From the NCBI GenBank assembly GCA_025642065.1, contig JAODUP010000659.1:153501-217500 (forward strand): a DNA stretch of 64,000 bases. The letters run 5' to 3'. Shown here in pieces: positions 48,275 to 60,231 of the stretch. The position numbers and the translations under genes are program-made. How positions within the stretch are numbered: the stretch's first letter is position 1; every line of letters begins with the position of its first letter. Under the pieces are notes generated by a model. The model saw nothing but the letters and a program-made list of their open reading frames with translations, searched no databases and was not told the DNA's origin. Origin of the DNA: Paralvinella palmiformis. Its lineage: Eukaryota; Annelida; Polychaeta; Terebellida; Alvinellidae.

Positions 48275-48751
48275 AGCTAAGAATTAATGCAGAACTAAAC
48301 AGCATTATCTAGTTTTGTACGGGCTCTACAGCCTTCAGGTCAACCGGATACGCTGAAATGACGTCAGCATTCAGGGGCTTCCGGTCTCTGTCTAGCTTCA
48401 AAATGGCAGCGCCCACAGGCCATTAAACGTCGATTAATCAGCTCTTTGAACTGGATTATCATTTACACATTTTAACATTATTTATTGTATTTGTCAGTAT
48501 AGCTGTATTAGTCCTGAAAATTGGAAATGAAGGTGGACTATCACTTTAAGTCATCACAGTGGAGATTTTTGGGAAGCTTTTTTGATAAAACCAGAAATAT
48601 TTGTCTGAATAAAAGACAACAAAAGGATTGAGAGAGGTACAATACATGAGTGAACAAATAATTGTAACCCGATTCATTTATTGGAATGTCAAAGTAATGA
48701 GTAAACTACAATATACTATAATGTTAAACAACAAAAATAAGAAAACATTAC

Positions 48752-48761
48752 ACTAACATAG

Positions 48762-48795
<34 letters not shown>

Positions 48796-48804
48796 CTATG
48801 TTAG

Positions 48805-48843
<39 letters not shown>
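48752..48843. repeat. Palindromic AT tract and CT/AT microsatellite
   Basis: ACTAACATAGT followed by (TA)n and then ACTATGTTAGT gives a perfect 54-bp palindrome (48752-48805). A CT run and a second AT tract follow, to 48843. Confidence 0.9.
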
Positions 48844-48844
<1 letters not shown>

Positions 48845-48873
48845 ACTTGCTGAGTTACAGACAACATATTCTG

Positions 48874-48976
48874 TTTATTAAGAATTGCTTCTGGCAAAAA
48901 GACTTACGTAATTATAATTTCATCTCCATAAACCTATATATTAGTTATTATTGCTATGTTAACATCTCAGTTTATT
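48874..48976 (-). promoter_or_regulatory. Candidate poly(A) signals
   Basis: Minus-strand AATAAA at 48971-48976 (25 bp after the stop codon) and at 48874-48879. The second is at a more usual distance. Which is used cannot be told from sequence. Confidence 0.4.
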
Positions 48977-49000
48977 GATAAAATAACTCATTATATGATG

Positions 49001-49140
49001 CTAATCAACAGCCAGCTTCCTAAAGGATGCCTCTGGCACAGAGCTGTCTTTTTGCTTCATATCAATGTGGAACTCACGACTGCTAAGATGACGAATTCTG
49101 TCACGAATTTCTGGTTTACGGAAGTCATCCTTCAATTGGT
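49001..49140 (-). CDS. CRAL-TRIO gene, coding exon 6 and stop
   Basis: Acceptor ATATTACAG. It encodes the charged C-terminal tail (DDFRKPEIRDRIRHL) ending RKLAVD and TAG at 49003-49001. Confidence 0.85.
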
Positions 49141-52100
49141 CTGTAATATAACAAATTAAAATGTGACTAGCTCGCTACAAGATCAAAGTATGATAACTCA
49201 TAAGGATTAGGATTGTTCTTGCCAATTGAAAATGAAAATTATATCTTGGTTAATTAGAAATGGAAACATATCACATGTTGTGTCCCTCAAAAGAAAAGGT
49301 TATATCGGACATGACTTGATCCGAGTCATTTAGCTTCAGATCTCATCACAGCTAGGATACATGGCAGGGAGGGGGGGATGACTCACAAAGGATATATATC
49401 TCCCAAACATAGGTATGAGTCAAGTTTGAACTAACAACCTGAAAGTTTGCAGCACACTACTCTAACCACAGCACTACTGGAACATCCTTAATTAGTTATA
49501 GGGGATTGATGGGTGAGATGGTAGCATCCAATTAATATTAAATATAACATCTAATAAATATTCATTAAGCTGATATAAACATACCTAAAGCTTAATAAAT
49601 ATGTGCAAACATTATGTGTCAGTGATCATCCGTTTGACATCATATATAACTGTCAGATGAAATGATAAATACAAAACTGATTGTCTTGTTTAACCTCAGG
49701 ACTAATCATACCTGGATCATATAGTTATGACAGCTTCTGGATAGGGAAATATCATTGTCACCAGAATAGAATCTTTTAATTGTCAATTATATATCCTACA
49801 TATAATATTAGTAGCAACTTGAAAGTCTCCTGTATCATCTTCTACCAATCAAATTGTGTGAATCAAATCAAAAGTGAAAAGTATTACTAATTGCTGAAAG
49901 GTTCAACCTCGAGAACAGCAACCTCCATATGACTATGAGCAACCTTCATATCAACAACCTTCATATTAGCAACCTTTAGATCAAAGTTTGTATCCCTGTG
50001 TTAACTGTGTTTTGGGGATATTACACCTCTTTCCCATCAGTCAGAAAACAAAACAAATTTCTCACTCACTTCAAAGAACTAATAATCCCAAATTCTAGCA
50101 ACAAGGTATTCATGTATCACAACAAAAAGACATCAATTATAGACAAACTTGTATTATACAATAAATAGTGTCACTGTTAGTGTCACTGCTAGTGCTAGTG
50201 TCATTGTTTATTATTATTAATCTCAATTTTTAACTTAATTCTGCTTGTTTTTTAACAAAATGTTTTCAGTCAGCCGCATACATCACATGATGACGTAGAA
50301 GACATTCTGAGTCCAGTGACATAACAACATGATACCAATAATTAAAATTGCAAACATCTAACCTATCATTTGTTTCTGAGAGCCTCCAGTACTTCCAGTA
50401 TAATCATCCGCAAGGTATTCATCTGGTAACATTTTCTCAGGTATATACTTATAGAGTGACTCCAAACCATGAGCATGTACCACAATCTGTTTAATGTATA
50501 AATAGAACACATAAAAATAACAATAATCATAACTTGAAGGTTAATAATCAGCTAACAAACTGTTTAAATATTAGATATATGATTATAATTCAAGGATAAA
50601 CTAATGTAATTAACATATTATATAATTTTGCCATTTTATTTTAATTATAATTGATCAGCTCTTAACCAATTAGACAACTGACTGAGTAATAAAGTTATAT
50701 TTAATGAAACAAGAGACAGATTAGAACTTACTCTCTTTTGGACTTTCTCCGACATCGCCATTTTCACGATCATCATGATAAATTCCATAAACGATCCCAA
50801 GTTATATAAATGTACACCTTTGATACGAGCTGGGTAGTTCTTCTGTAAACATAATACATCAATAAAAGTATCAGTATTTTGGTTGGTCTTTTACTCTGAT
50901 AATAACAAGTATCAGTATCAGTATTTTGGTTGGTCTTTTACTCTGATAATAACAAGTATCAGTAACAGTATCAGTATTTTGGTTGGTCTTTTACTCTGAT
51001 AATAACAAGTATCAGTAACAGTATCAGTATTTTGGTTGGTCTTTTACTCTGATAATAACAAGTATCAGTATCAGTATTTTGGTTGGTCTTTTACTCTGAT
51101 AATAACAAGTATCAGTATCAGTATTTTGGTTGGTCTTTTACTCTGATAATAACAAGTATCAGTATCAGTATTTTGGTTGGTCTTTTACTCTGATAATAAC
51201 AAGTATCAGTATCAGTATTTTGGTTGGTCTTTTACTCTGATAATAACAAGTATCAGTATCAGTATTTTGGTTGGTCTTTTACTCTGATAATAACAAGTAT
51301 CAGTAACAGTATCAGTATTTTGGTTGGTCTTTTACTCTGATAATAACAAGTATCAGTAACAGTATCAGTATTTTGGTTGGTCTTTTACTCTGATAATAAC
51401 AAGTATCAGTATTTTGGTTGGTCTTTTACTCTGATAATAACAAGTATTAGTAACAGTATCAGTATTTTGGTTGGTCTTTTACTCTGATAATAACAAGTAT
51501 CAGTAACAGTATCAGTATTTTGGTTGGTCTTTTACTCTGATAATAACAAGTATCAGTAACAGTATCAGTATTTTGGTTGGTCTTTTACTCTGATAATAAC
51601 AAGAGTTGTTCTACTGTAACATGGTTTATCAACATTCACAGTGGAGTCCTTTAAAGAAAACATATAATTATTATTATTTTCTCATATATCTGGTTTATAA
51701 TATTTACAAAAAAAGAAATCTTTCTATCTTATACTCTCTCTCTCTCTCTCTCTCTCTATCTATATATCTGTATGTGTGTGTGCGTGGGTGTGTGTATGTG
51801 TGTCTCTCTCTCTCTCTCTCTCTCTGGTACCTCATTTTACTTATAAAGATCAAATTGTATTGACTTTACTCGTTGTGTATTAGACTACATAATATTCTGA
51901 GAGAGTACTGTATAGATTTTTCTCTAATTGGTTTGTGGATGGATGATGGCTGAGTGAGTGAGTGAGTGAGTGAGTGAGTGAGTATTTTGTTTAGCCTTGG
52001 TGGTGCTGACCACACCTCGGACGTACAATTGAGAGGCTACTCCATAATCAGAAACATCTCATAAACACAAGAATGAGTCTGAGTTGAACTCTGACCTGGA

Positions 52101-55100
52101 AATTTGTGCCACAATTCTCTAACCAAAATGACAAGATTAATTACTAAAGATTATACTATCATGGAGTGTCGTAACATGAATCTTTAACATCAGCTTAAAT
52201 AAAATAAATTGACATATTTTCTTGTTTATATAGTCTGTTTTGTTCAGATATCAATCTCTACTCAATAGTAATTGTTTTTAAACCAGTTTTAAAGCTCTGT
52301 TCTTTAAGCATATCTGATCAAGATCATAATAATAATAATGATAACAATCTAATTTAGTATTATTATATATTTAGGATCATCAAATCAGGAACCACAATAA
52401 TAATGATAATGAATGTTGTCACCTAATTCAACATCATGTTTATATGGATCACATGATACAGTAATTTGTAATCCTTTAAACACCAATTATTTAAACAAAA
52501 AAGAAAGATTACATTAAAGGTGCACCTTCATTTAATATTTTCAGAACTAATGCAAATGTGCTCACATATTATAAATAATGTCAAATTATTAAACATATTA
52601 AACAATCCAGTTTGAAGTGTTAGTTAATCAATTGTTAATCATATATGGACACAACCATTTTGAAGCCAGATATAGACTGGATGCTCCTGAATTCTGACAT
52701 CAATTAATACAAGCTGTTTGTATTATCCAATTATAACTATGTAAATGGGAGTCAGGTAAACAAATAATTTAGGAACAAAAGTGTATTTACAAATATTACA
52801 GTATAGTTAGTCAAAACAGCCTGGTATGTTACCCAAAATGGCTAAAGAAAACTATGTAGTGAATCTGGCATTTGGGGAAGTTATAATGGATACTCTCCTG
52901 TAATTAAGATTATTTCCTTATATTTGTGATATCAGATATAAATAATTCATTATTTTTATTGGTGGATTTGGTGTTAGTTTTATAATTATCACACTATCTG
53001 AGAATGAATTGTTCCTTTAAGCACACTTCATCATAATGATACATCATTGTTGTAGACCATATGTTATTTTAGGGAATTTTTAATCGGGCGATTAAAATCT
53101 TTTGGTTGCCCAATGTTCTGTTGCTTTCACAATAATACATCCCACTTGACACAAAGTATTGTAAATATAATGTCACATTAAGATTCTGGCTTATGAGTAT
53201 TTTTAATGAGGTAATTAGTATATATTTCAGAACATCACCTTTTATCATTAAATATCCGCATTAATTTATAGAACTATATAATCCATGATTAGGATCAACT
53301 CCAGAGAAACAGATGGATTATAGCAGTAAATTATATGGATATAATCCACAAAATATAATGAAATATAATTCATCAAACTGATAATGAAATAAGGACTATA
53401 TAATTTGACCTAATAATAATGAGAAAATGATAATGTAGTGTCTATTGTTATTGATAAAAACATTAAATCCACAAAACAATAATAAGGTCATCACTTTTAA
53501 TGTTATTACAATATAAAAACAATTACATGATAAGTAAGTTAAAGTATTTATAATTATATAAAAATATAAACAGAATTTAACATAATTGAAAGAATTACTC
53601 AAACAGTTTATTTTTCTAATTACTGATTTTATTTAAACTAACTATACTGATTATTTCTCTTAGAATATTTGACTTACTTAATTTACTATAAAATGATTTA
53701 TATTAATAAACAACTAAACTTTCACTCATTTTGCAGAAATGTAAAACAAATTTTAAGCTGTATTTAGTCCAAACAGAGAAAGAATCATGCTTGCTACAAA
53801 CTGACCTGCCATGTTCCTAGAAAGTTCTTCCTGTCTTCTAAAGTTATCTTTGTCTGATGAGCAAAGGTCATGTGTGAGAAGTCAATAACTGTCACAGTTC
53901 CGTGTACCTGTGTCATCTCATCACACAAGTACAGATAGTCGAGAACAGTTACAAACAGACGAAATGCATCATTTTTGGTATATTTCTTTTCGGACATGTC
54001 AATGTTTCCTAGAATGAAGAAAATTACTTTTACTGTGGTTACCTTTATCTATAGGATTACATAGGCCCCCAAGTGAATCAACATTTTTAACTTCTTTAAA
54101 TATTTAAAAATAGTTACAAAAGTGTGCACAACAAAAGAATTCCTTATGGTAATGAATAAACAAAATTATAATTTAAATACACACTTAATTCCATATGTTT
54201 CTTATAACAATAACAATAATAACAGTAATAATAATGCAGGATAAACTATTTATAATGAAATTTTTCACATTATAATACTCTATATAACTTGATGAAGCCA
54301 AGTTTTTGTCCAAATATTGCTTTAAAATGGAAGCCAAAAAATCATAATATCAGCAATAATAAGTCATAATCATGCTAAAATGGTATTGTATAAAGTTATT
54401 GGAGATATTAATTTTGTTTTAATAACATAGTTAATTATGTGATTACTGCCATAAATGTATTATAGTATGGATTTAGTATTTCAAGTCATCAACTAAGTAG
54501 CTATCAGCATATTCATTAATATGTTAATTTATTTACTCACTGTTACATTTTTGCCAAAACATTGCTTACTATCATAATAATAATATGGCAATAATACAAT
54601 AACAGATAATTGTGTCAACTGATCAGATGATTTGTTTTATCATAAATTATCATCCTGAACCAACATCATAAAAAAACATAACTACTGAATAAGAAAACCA
54701 TAATATAATTGTCATATTGCTGTTTAATAGACTAAACATGCCACAATACAACTTTTTACCTACACTTACCAACATTAAAGACGAACACCTTTCTGCTTTC
54801 ACTGTCTCTTCCAGGTAACACAAGCACCACCCCATCATCAATAACATGACTTATTTTATCATCAGCAGGATCCAGATCTTTAAACCATACATTAAGTTTC
54901 TCCCGCCGTTTCAAGAAATTTTCCAACATTCGCCTTGCCTCCAACTGACTGAACTTTCGGGCACGAAGGAATGCCAAGAGGAATATGTTATCTGAATACA
55001 AAAAAAATTAATATGTACAAGCTTTTATTATTGTTCAGTCCATATACCTGCATTGTACTGAGACTATATATTAGTGTTTTCTATAAATCAAAGTTGTTGA

Positions 55101-57341
55101 CAAGATATAATTGGAGAACATAAAACAATAATAACTGAGTTGTTTCACATCAATCAATTGTATATCTCCACAAATTTCAAATATTGCGCTGATTATCAGA
55201 AAGAAACAAAACATCTTGGAAATATGGAACATTCATACATCTGGCAAATAACTTATAGCTATTAATTTTAATCAAAGTTTTGTTTCAAACAAGTTTTTGT
55301 CTCATTTATTTTACCAAACTGTACTTTCATTGTAATTATAATTCCTTAAAGTATATAAGTATATATAGAATATACTATGTTTGTATACTTTTTAGACTCT
55401 TAATGACCTTTTTGGCCGAGAATTTCACACTGAAGATTTTCATATTACGCCAATTTTTACTTTATTATGATAATATACTGGTAGGCATGTCATAATAATA
55501 TACTTGTAGGCATGTCATAATAATATACTTGTAGGCATGTCATAATAATATACTTGTAGGCATGTCATAATAATATACTTGTAGGCATGTCATAATAATA
55601 TACTTGTAGGCATGTCATAATAATATACTTGTAGGCATGTGATAATAATATACTTGTAGGCATGTCATAATAATATACTTGTAGGCATGTCATAATAATA
55701 TACTTGTAGGCATGTCATAATAATATACTTGTAGGCATGTGATAATAATATACTTGTAGGCATGTCATAATAATATACTTGTAGGCATGTCATAATAATA
55801 TACTTGTAGGCATGTCATAATAATATACTGGTAGGCATGTCATAATAATATACTGGTAGGCATGTCATAATAATATACTTGTAGGCATGTCATAATAATA
55901 TACTTGTAGGCATGTCATAATAATATACTTGTAGGCATGTCATAATAATATACTGGTAGGCATGTCATAATAATATACTGGTAGGCATGTCATAATAATA
56001 TACTGGTAGGCATGTCATAATAATATACTGGTAGGCATGTCATAATAATATACTGGTAGGCATGTCATAATAATATACTTGTAGGCATGTCATAATAATA
56101 TACTGGTAGGCATGTTAACCTTTAGAAATTGATTTACTATTTTCAGAATAAAAGTTTTATAAATAATAACTTATGTTCTACATTAAATGGATTATTTAGA
56201 GTTATTTAAGTATATTATTAACAACAATTGATTTAATTGGATAAATTATAATTAATAGAATAAAACAAAAACTTATCTACAGATAAAACTTATTTCAATA
56301 TCTGGAGAACAAGTTACATTATACGTATTTGTTTATTACTGACGAAGTAGTTTATTAACGCACGTGCTTAAATGAATAGGTTTTGGTAAAAATCAAATAT
56401 TTACCAAAGACGTTTTAGGTTGTGCAAACAAAATATACAGTGTGTACATGATAAGCTTCAATAATGATAACACTTGGACATACATCGCTAAACCAGTTGT
56501 ATTTATTTTAAATCTATTTTAAATTGACTGTCCAGAACACAACTGTGTAGCTTGTTGTTTGATAACTATCATTTTTAAGATGTTTACAACATCGACTATT
56601 TTTTTAAGATTAGTCACTTTTTTGTATCATGTATCATGTGTCTCATTCGGCAGGAACATTATTTAATCGTTTCGTATTTACACAAATCACTGTAACTAGG
56701 ATGTCGCTGATTAATCATACAACAAAATATGTATACATGCTGAGTGTAGTAGCATGAATATTGTTATAAATTAGTGGCAAGAACCTTTAACTCAGTGTTT
56801 ATGTAACCTGTAACTCAGTGTTTATGTAACATTTAACTCAGTGTTTATGTAACCTGTAACTCAGTGTTTATGTAACATTTAACTCAGTGTTTATGTAACA
56901 TTTAACTCAGTGTTTATGTAACATTTAACTCAGTGTTTATGTAACATTTAACTCAGTGTTTATGTATTAACCTGACTATAAGTCAAATGGCTTATTTAGT
57001 CCTATCAATATCTTTAATAAGGATTTGTTTACATCAGAATGGGTTACATTTATCCAAATGATCAATTTAAGCTGATGACAAAAATATTCCTCATGACAAC
57101 TATCTTAATGTATATTTTATATAAACATTACTCTAACTAAATAATTGGCGATATTATTTATTCTGTACATGATCAATGAAAAATGTTACTTACCTGTTGG
57201 AGATTTGAAATGTTTTTGTTCCAGAATCCATTTTCTGAATGTATCTATGGCACCTTGCCTGTTCTTTGGATCTTCATTCAGTTCTTTGAGGGCTTTCTCT
57301 TGTGTTGCCGCATCCAATTTACAAACATATGGAGTAGTCAT
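49001..57341 (-). CDS. CRAL-TRIO domain lipid-transfer protein (alpha-TTP/clavesin-like)
   Basis: Six coding exons join to a 315-residue protein: 57341-57194, 54991-54770, 54008-53806, 50842-50732, 50486-50363 and 49140-49001. Every intron has GT/AG borders and the phases agree (1, 1, 0, 0, 1). Residues about 1-105 form the CRAL-TRIO N-terminal helical part, with DNIFLLAFLRARKFSQLEA, the family's most conserved block. Residues about 120-270 form the lipid-binding domain, with TVTVIDFSHMTFAHQ, RIKGVHLYN and IPEKMLPDEYL (the LPxEY end motif; the usual following GG is replaced). Family members bind tocopherol, retinal or phosphoinositides in the cytosol and on endosomes; the ligand here cannot be told. 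Length is close to alpha-TTP (278) and clavesins (about 350). The ATG has A at -3. A weak acceptor at 57351-57353 suggests an upstream non-coding exon. Confidence 0.88.
49365..49495 (-). mobile_element. tRNA-derived SINE in intron 5
   Basis: Minus-strand head GTGCTGTGGTTAGAGTAGTG, then GGTTGTTAGTTCAAACTTG. It is the same type as the copies at 44780 and 51951. It lies in the last intron of the CRAL-TRIO gene, in the same orientation. Confidence 0.55.
50363..50486 (-). CDS. CRAL-TRIO gene, coding exon 5
   Basis: Acceptor AACAG, donor GTTAGA. It encodes HAHGLESLYKYIPEKMLPDE followed by YLADDYTG. The HG and LPxEY positions match the end of the CRAL-TRIO domain. Confidence 0.88.
50732..50842 (-). 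CDS. CRAL-TRIO gene, coding exon 4
   Basis: Exactly 37 codons between acceptor TGTTTACAG and donor GTAAGTTC. It encodes YPARIKGVHLYN, where vertebrate relatives have the conserved P-x-R-x-x-x-I-H-L block, and ends VQKR. A 47-bp minisatellite begins about 25 bp upstream of its acceptor. Confidence 0.9.
50868..51604. repeat. 47-bp minisatellite in intron 3
   Basis: About 15 units of 47 bp, with variants longer by 6 or 12 bp (extra AACAGTATCAG). Key segment TTTTGGTTGGTCTTTTACTC. Units are almost identical. On the minus strand the array ends about 25 bp before the exon-4 acceptor. Confidence 0.97.
51736..51826. repeat. CT/GT compound microsatellite
   Basis: CT run, then ATCTATAT and GT runs, then a second CT run. 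Confidence 0.9.
51951..52126 (-). mobile_element. tRNA-derived SINE with (ACTC)n tail
   Basis: Minus-strand head TTGGTTAGAGAATTGTGGC, body with GTTTATGAGATGTTTCTGA, then GGTGTGGTCAGCACCACC (itself a hairpin), AAGGCTAAACAAAATACTCACTC and the tail. It explains the GAGT microsatellite as a SINE tail. It lies in intron 3 of the CRAL-TRIO gene. Confidence 0.65.
53806..54008 (-). CDS. CRAL-TRIO gene, coding exon 3
   Basis: Acceptor CATTCTAG, donor GTCAGT. It encodes the first half of the lipid-binding domain, with NDAFRLFVTVLDYL and VIDFSHMTFAHQTKI, ending FLGTWQ. Confidence 0.9.
54770..54991 (-). CDS. CRAL-TRIO gene, coding exon 2
   Basis: 74 codons between acceptor TTGTATTCAG and donor GTAAGTGT. 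It encodes the FLLAFLRARKFSQLEARR block and VFVFNVG at the start of the lipid-binding domain. Confidence 0.9.
55478..56112. repeat. 25-bp minisatellite in intron 1
   Basis: About 25 units of CATGTCATAATAATATACTT plus GTAGG, with a TACTT/TACTG switch (TACTG in two blocks) and two GATAATA variants. Units are very uniform, which suggests recent spread. Confidence 0.97.
56785..56966. repeat. 23-bp tandem repeat in intron 1, 8 copies
   Basis: Units contain AACTCAGTGTTTATGTAAC followed by ATTT or CTGT. Confidence 0.93.
57194..57341 (-). CDS. CRAL-TRIO gene, coding exon 1
   Basis: Starts MTTPYVCKLDAATQEKALKE and ends ...FKSPT plus one base, at donor GTAAGT. A CAG acceptor at 57351-57353 lies 9 bp before the ATG, so the first untranslated exon is probably further upstream. 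Confidence 0.85.
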
Positions 57342-57404
57342 ACTGATTATCTGGCAAGAAGGCACTAAACTATCGGATGAAATAAAATAACAATTATTAA
57401 TTAA

Positions 57405-57500
57405 CAATTATTAATTAACAATAACAAATAGTAATTAACAATAACAAATATTAATTGACAATAACAATTATTACTTAACAATAACAATTAATAATAACAA
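57405..57500. repeat. AATTAACAATAACAA-type repeat
   Basis: Short imperfect repeat of ATTAACAATAAC units upstream of coding exon 1. The stretch to 58320 holds no recognised gene. Confidence 0.75.
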
Positions 57501-57899
57501 CAATCTGATATGGTGACAGCTGATAATAATATTAATATATTAATAATCCTATCAAGTACAATTTGTAACTCACTAAACTAGTTGTAAAATAGCCATCTAC
57601 TATAGACCATTTCCTTTCTCTTTTACTCTCATATTAAATATAATCTTACAAAGAACTTATTTATCTTTGAACAGAAGATTATCTAAACACCAACTTTAGA
57701 TTGAATGTTATATTTTACATTCTAGCTCCATGATAATAACTGATATAATCATAACAACAGTTGAATCTTTAAGGAATTGCATAAGTCACAACACTTAAAG
57801 AGTGTAAAGCATTTCACCCACATACACACGCTCTATCTCTCTATTTCTAAAGGTACGATCTGTGCCAGGCATAATGCATAACAGTCAATATGAAACAGC

Positions 57900-57965
57900 T
57901 GTTACACAGATATCAAAACAGGTGTTATACAAATATCAAAACAGGTGTTATACAAATATCAAAAC
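57900..57965. repeat. Short tandem repeat
   Basis: Three units of about 23 bp containing ATATCAAAACAGGTGTTA. Confidence 0.8.
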
Positions 57966-58324
57966 ATGTATCTACACATGCCAAAAAGTGTATTTATTAC
58001 AAACCACCACAAACCACTCACAGTTACCTGACTGAAACCATGTTTACTTAATCACAATTCTGTTTATGACAACAAATGTTATCAAGTTGAAGTCACTTAA
58101 ACACAGAGATATCTGATGTCATCTCTAGATAATAATGATGTTTTCTGAATCATGACTAGAACAACAACAAATAATGAAGATACATATATCTAAAATACTC
58201 TCTTTTTTATCATATATCTATCTTAAAATCAGATATACTAGTACAGTCAGCGCTGAATGTATATACTTAATAACCTTGAAAATGTCATATGGTATGTCTA
58301 CTTTACAATGTTAAAATATTGAAA

Positions 58325-58480
58325 TTAATGGTCTCATCAACAGTACAGTGATTAGAGAGTTGGGTCATAAACCTCTAGCTCTGGGTTCTAGTCAATCTGA
58401 GATACCTGTGTTTGTACCTGGACTAGGAGTTTACCCAGTAGCTGTACCAGGTGTGACATTCAGAGCTCAATTCTTATTTT
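58325..58480 (+). mobile_element. tRNA-derived SINE remnant
   Basis: Head GTACAGTGATTAGAGAGTTG and CTCTGGGTTCTAGTCAATC in A- and B-box arrangement. The 3' part ACCAGGTGTGACATTCAGAG resembles the other copies of the (ACTC)n-tailed family. Confidence 0.5.
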
Positions 58481-58609
58481 AGGATATTGGTGCATAAGAA
58501 ATTTGTAATTTTTATAATTATGATTACAATTAGATACCCATTACAATTAGATACCCATTACAATTATATACCCATTACAATTAGGTAGGGTTCAACTTGG
58601 AGAGTTCCA

Positions 58610-58665
58610 GAGAATAATAATATGTGATTTATACAGCACCTCATTCAAGATGTCAGCCTAAGTGA
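58610..58665 (-). mobile_element. SINE/LINE 3' end
   Basis: Reverse complement GAATGAGGTGCTGTATAAATCACATATTATTATT matches the 3' ends at 28760 and 45710. Confidence 0.6.
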
Positions 58666-59004
58666 TGACACTTGATATCAAAACAATGTTTAAAGTGTTT
58701 CAATATAATGACTAATAGTAATACAGACTCTCATCAGTTATATTTAACATATAACATCACATCACATTTGACATCATATTTACTATCTCCTGAACATAGA
58801 TATACCCGTAGTCAATATCTGACCCAAATGATAAATGTTCATAATAATATTCATAATAATGTTCATAATAATATTTATAATAATGTGTTAAATGCAATTT
58901 GCGACTGAAAAATTAATATAATCTTGGATCATCATTCCATATCATTATATCAACATATCATTATATCACCATATCAACATATCACCAAACCTATTGTAAA
59001 GTAA

Positions 59005-59110
59005 GATGATTCAGTGGTGTAGTGGTTTGAGCAATGTGTAGCAAAACTTTAGGTTGTGGGTTTAAATTGAACTCAAATGTATGTTTGTGGGTATGTTTCC
59101 CTTAGCAATA
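59005..59110 (+). mobile_element. tRNA-derived SINE head
   Basis: GTGGTGTAGTGGTTTGAGCAATG and GGTTGTGGGTTTAAATTG in A- and B-box positions. It runs into about three units of a degenerate 40-bp repeat (with CATATGTCCTGTATGTGACC) at 59115-59230. Confidence 0.5.
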
Positions 59111-59234
59111 ATCCCTAGCCATATGTCCTATACGTGACCTGTGCCATAGTTTCTAGCCATATGTCCTGTATGTGACTTGTGACATAGTCTCTACCATATA
59201 TCCTGTATGTGACCCTACCCATATGACATAGATG

Positions 59235-59847
59235 CAGGGATGGCAGATTTTTTACACAAACATTATTAACACTGTTAATTAATGTTTATTAACATCATGC
59301 AAAAAAAAATGTTTAGTTTTATACCGACTTGTAAAAAAATAATTTTTTTTAAACACAGCTATAAAATACTACAAAAATAACAATATAACATCTACTACAG
59401 CATCACTGCAATACATCAACAACATTTGATAATCTAATACCCAGTCTAGTTGACCCTCACTCGTGAACACATACTTCATACCTCATACAAAGGTGCAAAT
59501 TGTACTCCGAAGTAATTAGACACTGCCAACAAATGGATAACTACGAAATATCCAAGTTTCATTGCCTGGCTGATAAACTATCAAACATAAACACCGCCTT
59601 TTCCATCTACGTTTTTCATCAATGTTTCCACCTAATTAGCTCTCACCAATTAACTGGTCAAAGGCCCTCAGATCTTATGAAGTACCAACTGACTTTCTAG
59701 AATTAGCTGTCAAGTTGCTCATAATGAATTATGGTTTTACCATCTTTTACATTTTTTAGAGTAATTTACAGTATTTTATGATTATTAATAGTTGTTTTTA
59801 CAATGTAATGTAAAAAATAGTTTTTTACCATAGAAAATCCAACCCTG
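59235..59847. mobile_element. Non-autonomous hAT-like element
   Basis: The left end CAGGGATGGCAGATTTTTT and the reverse complement of the right end, CAGGGTTGGATTTTCTATGG, form terminal inverted repeats of hAT type. The flanks CATAGATG (59227-59234) and CGTAGATA (59848-59855) agree at 6 of 8 positions, as expected for an aged 8-bp target duplication. The 613-bp interior has a 66-residue frame but no transposase motif. It sits in the degenerate 40-bp repeat. Confidence 0.7.
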
Positions 59848-60231
59848 CGTAGATATGACCTGCACCAATTGACACCTATATAACACTATGCTCCTATTGG
59901 AGGAAAAGCATCCCCACTGAGAGATGACATTCAACTGTCATTGGATTAGGTAAAATTCGGATGTCATTTCTGTGCCATTCAGTGACATACTTCAGAGAAT
60001 AATACACAATCATATATAAACAGCTGATACATACTAAATGTGTTATCACCTTAACCAACAACCTCAAGTGTATCCCAGTGTATGTATCTGTAAATGTCAT
60101 CTAAACTCTCCCTCCTTATTGTTGCTATCTTCATTTTATTTTTAAAAAGCTGATCCAGAAGATAAAACAGTATAATATTTACCAGGATTGGGAAGAAATG
60201 GGTTTTTACTGGGAAGAAAACCTTCATAATA

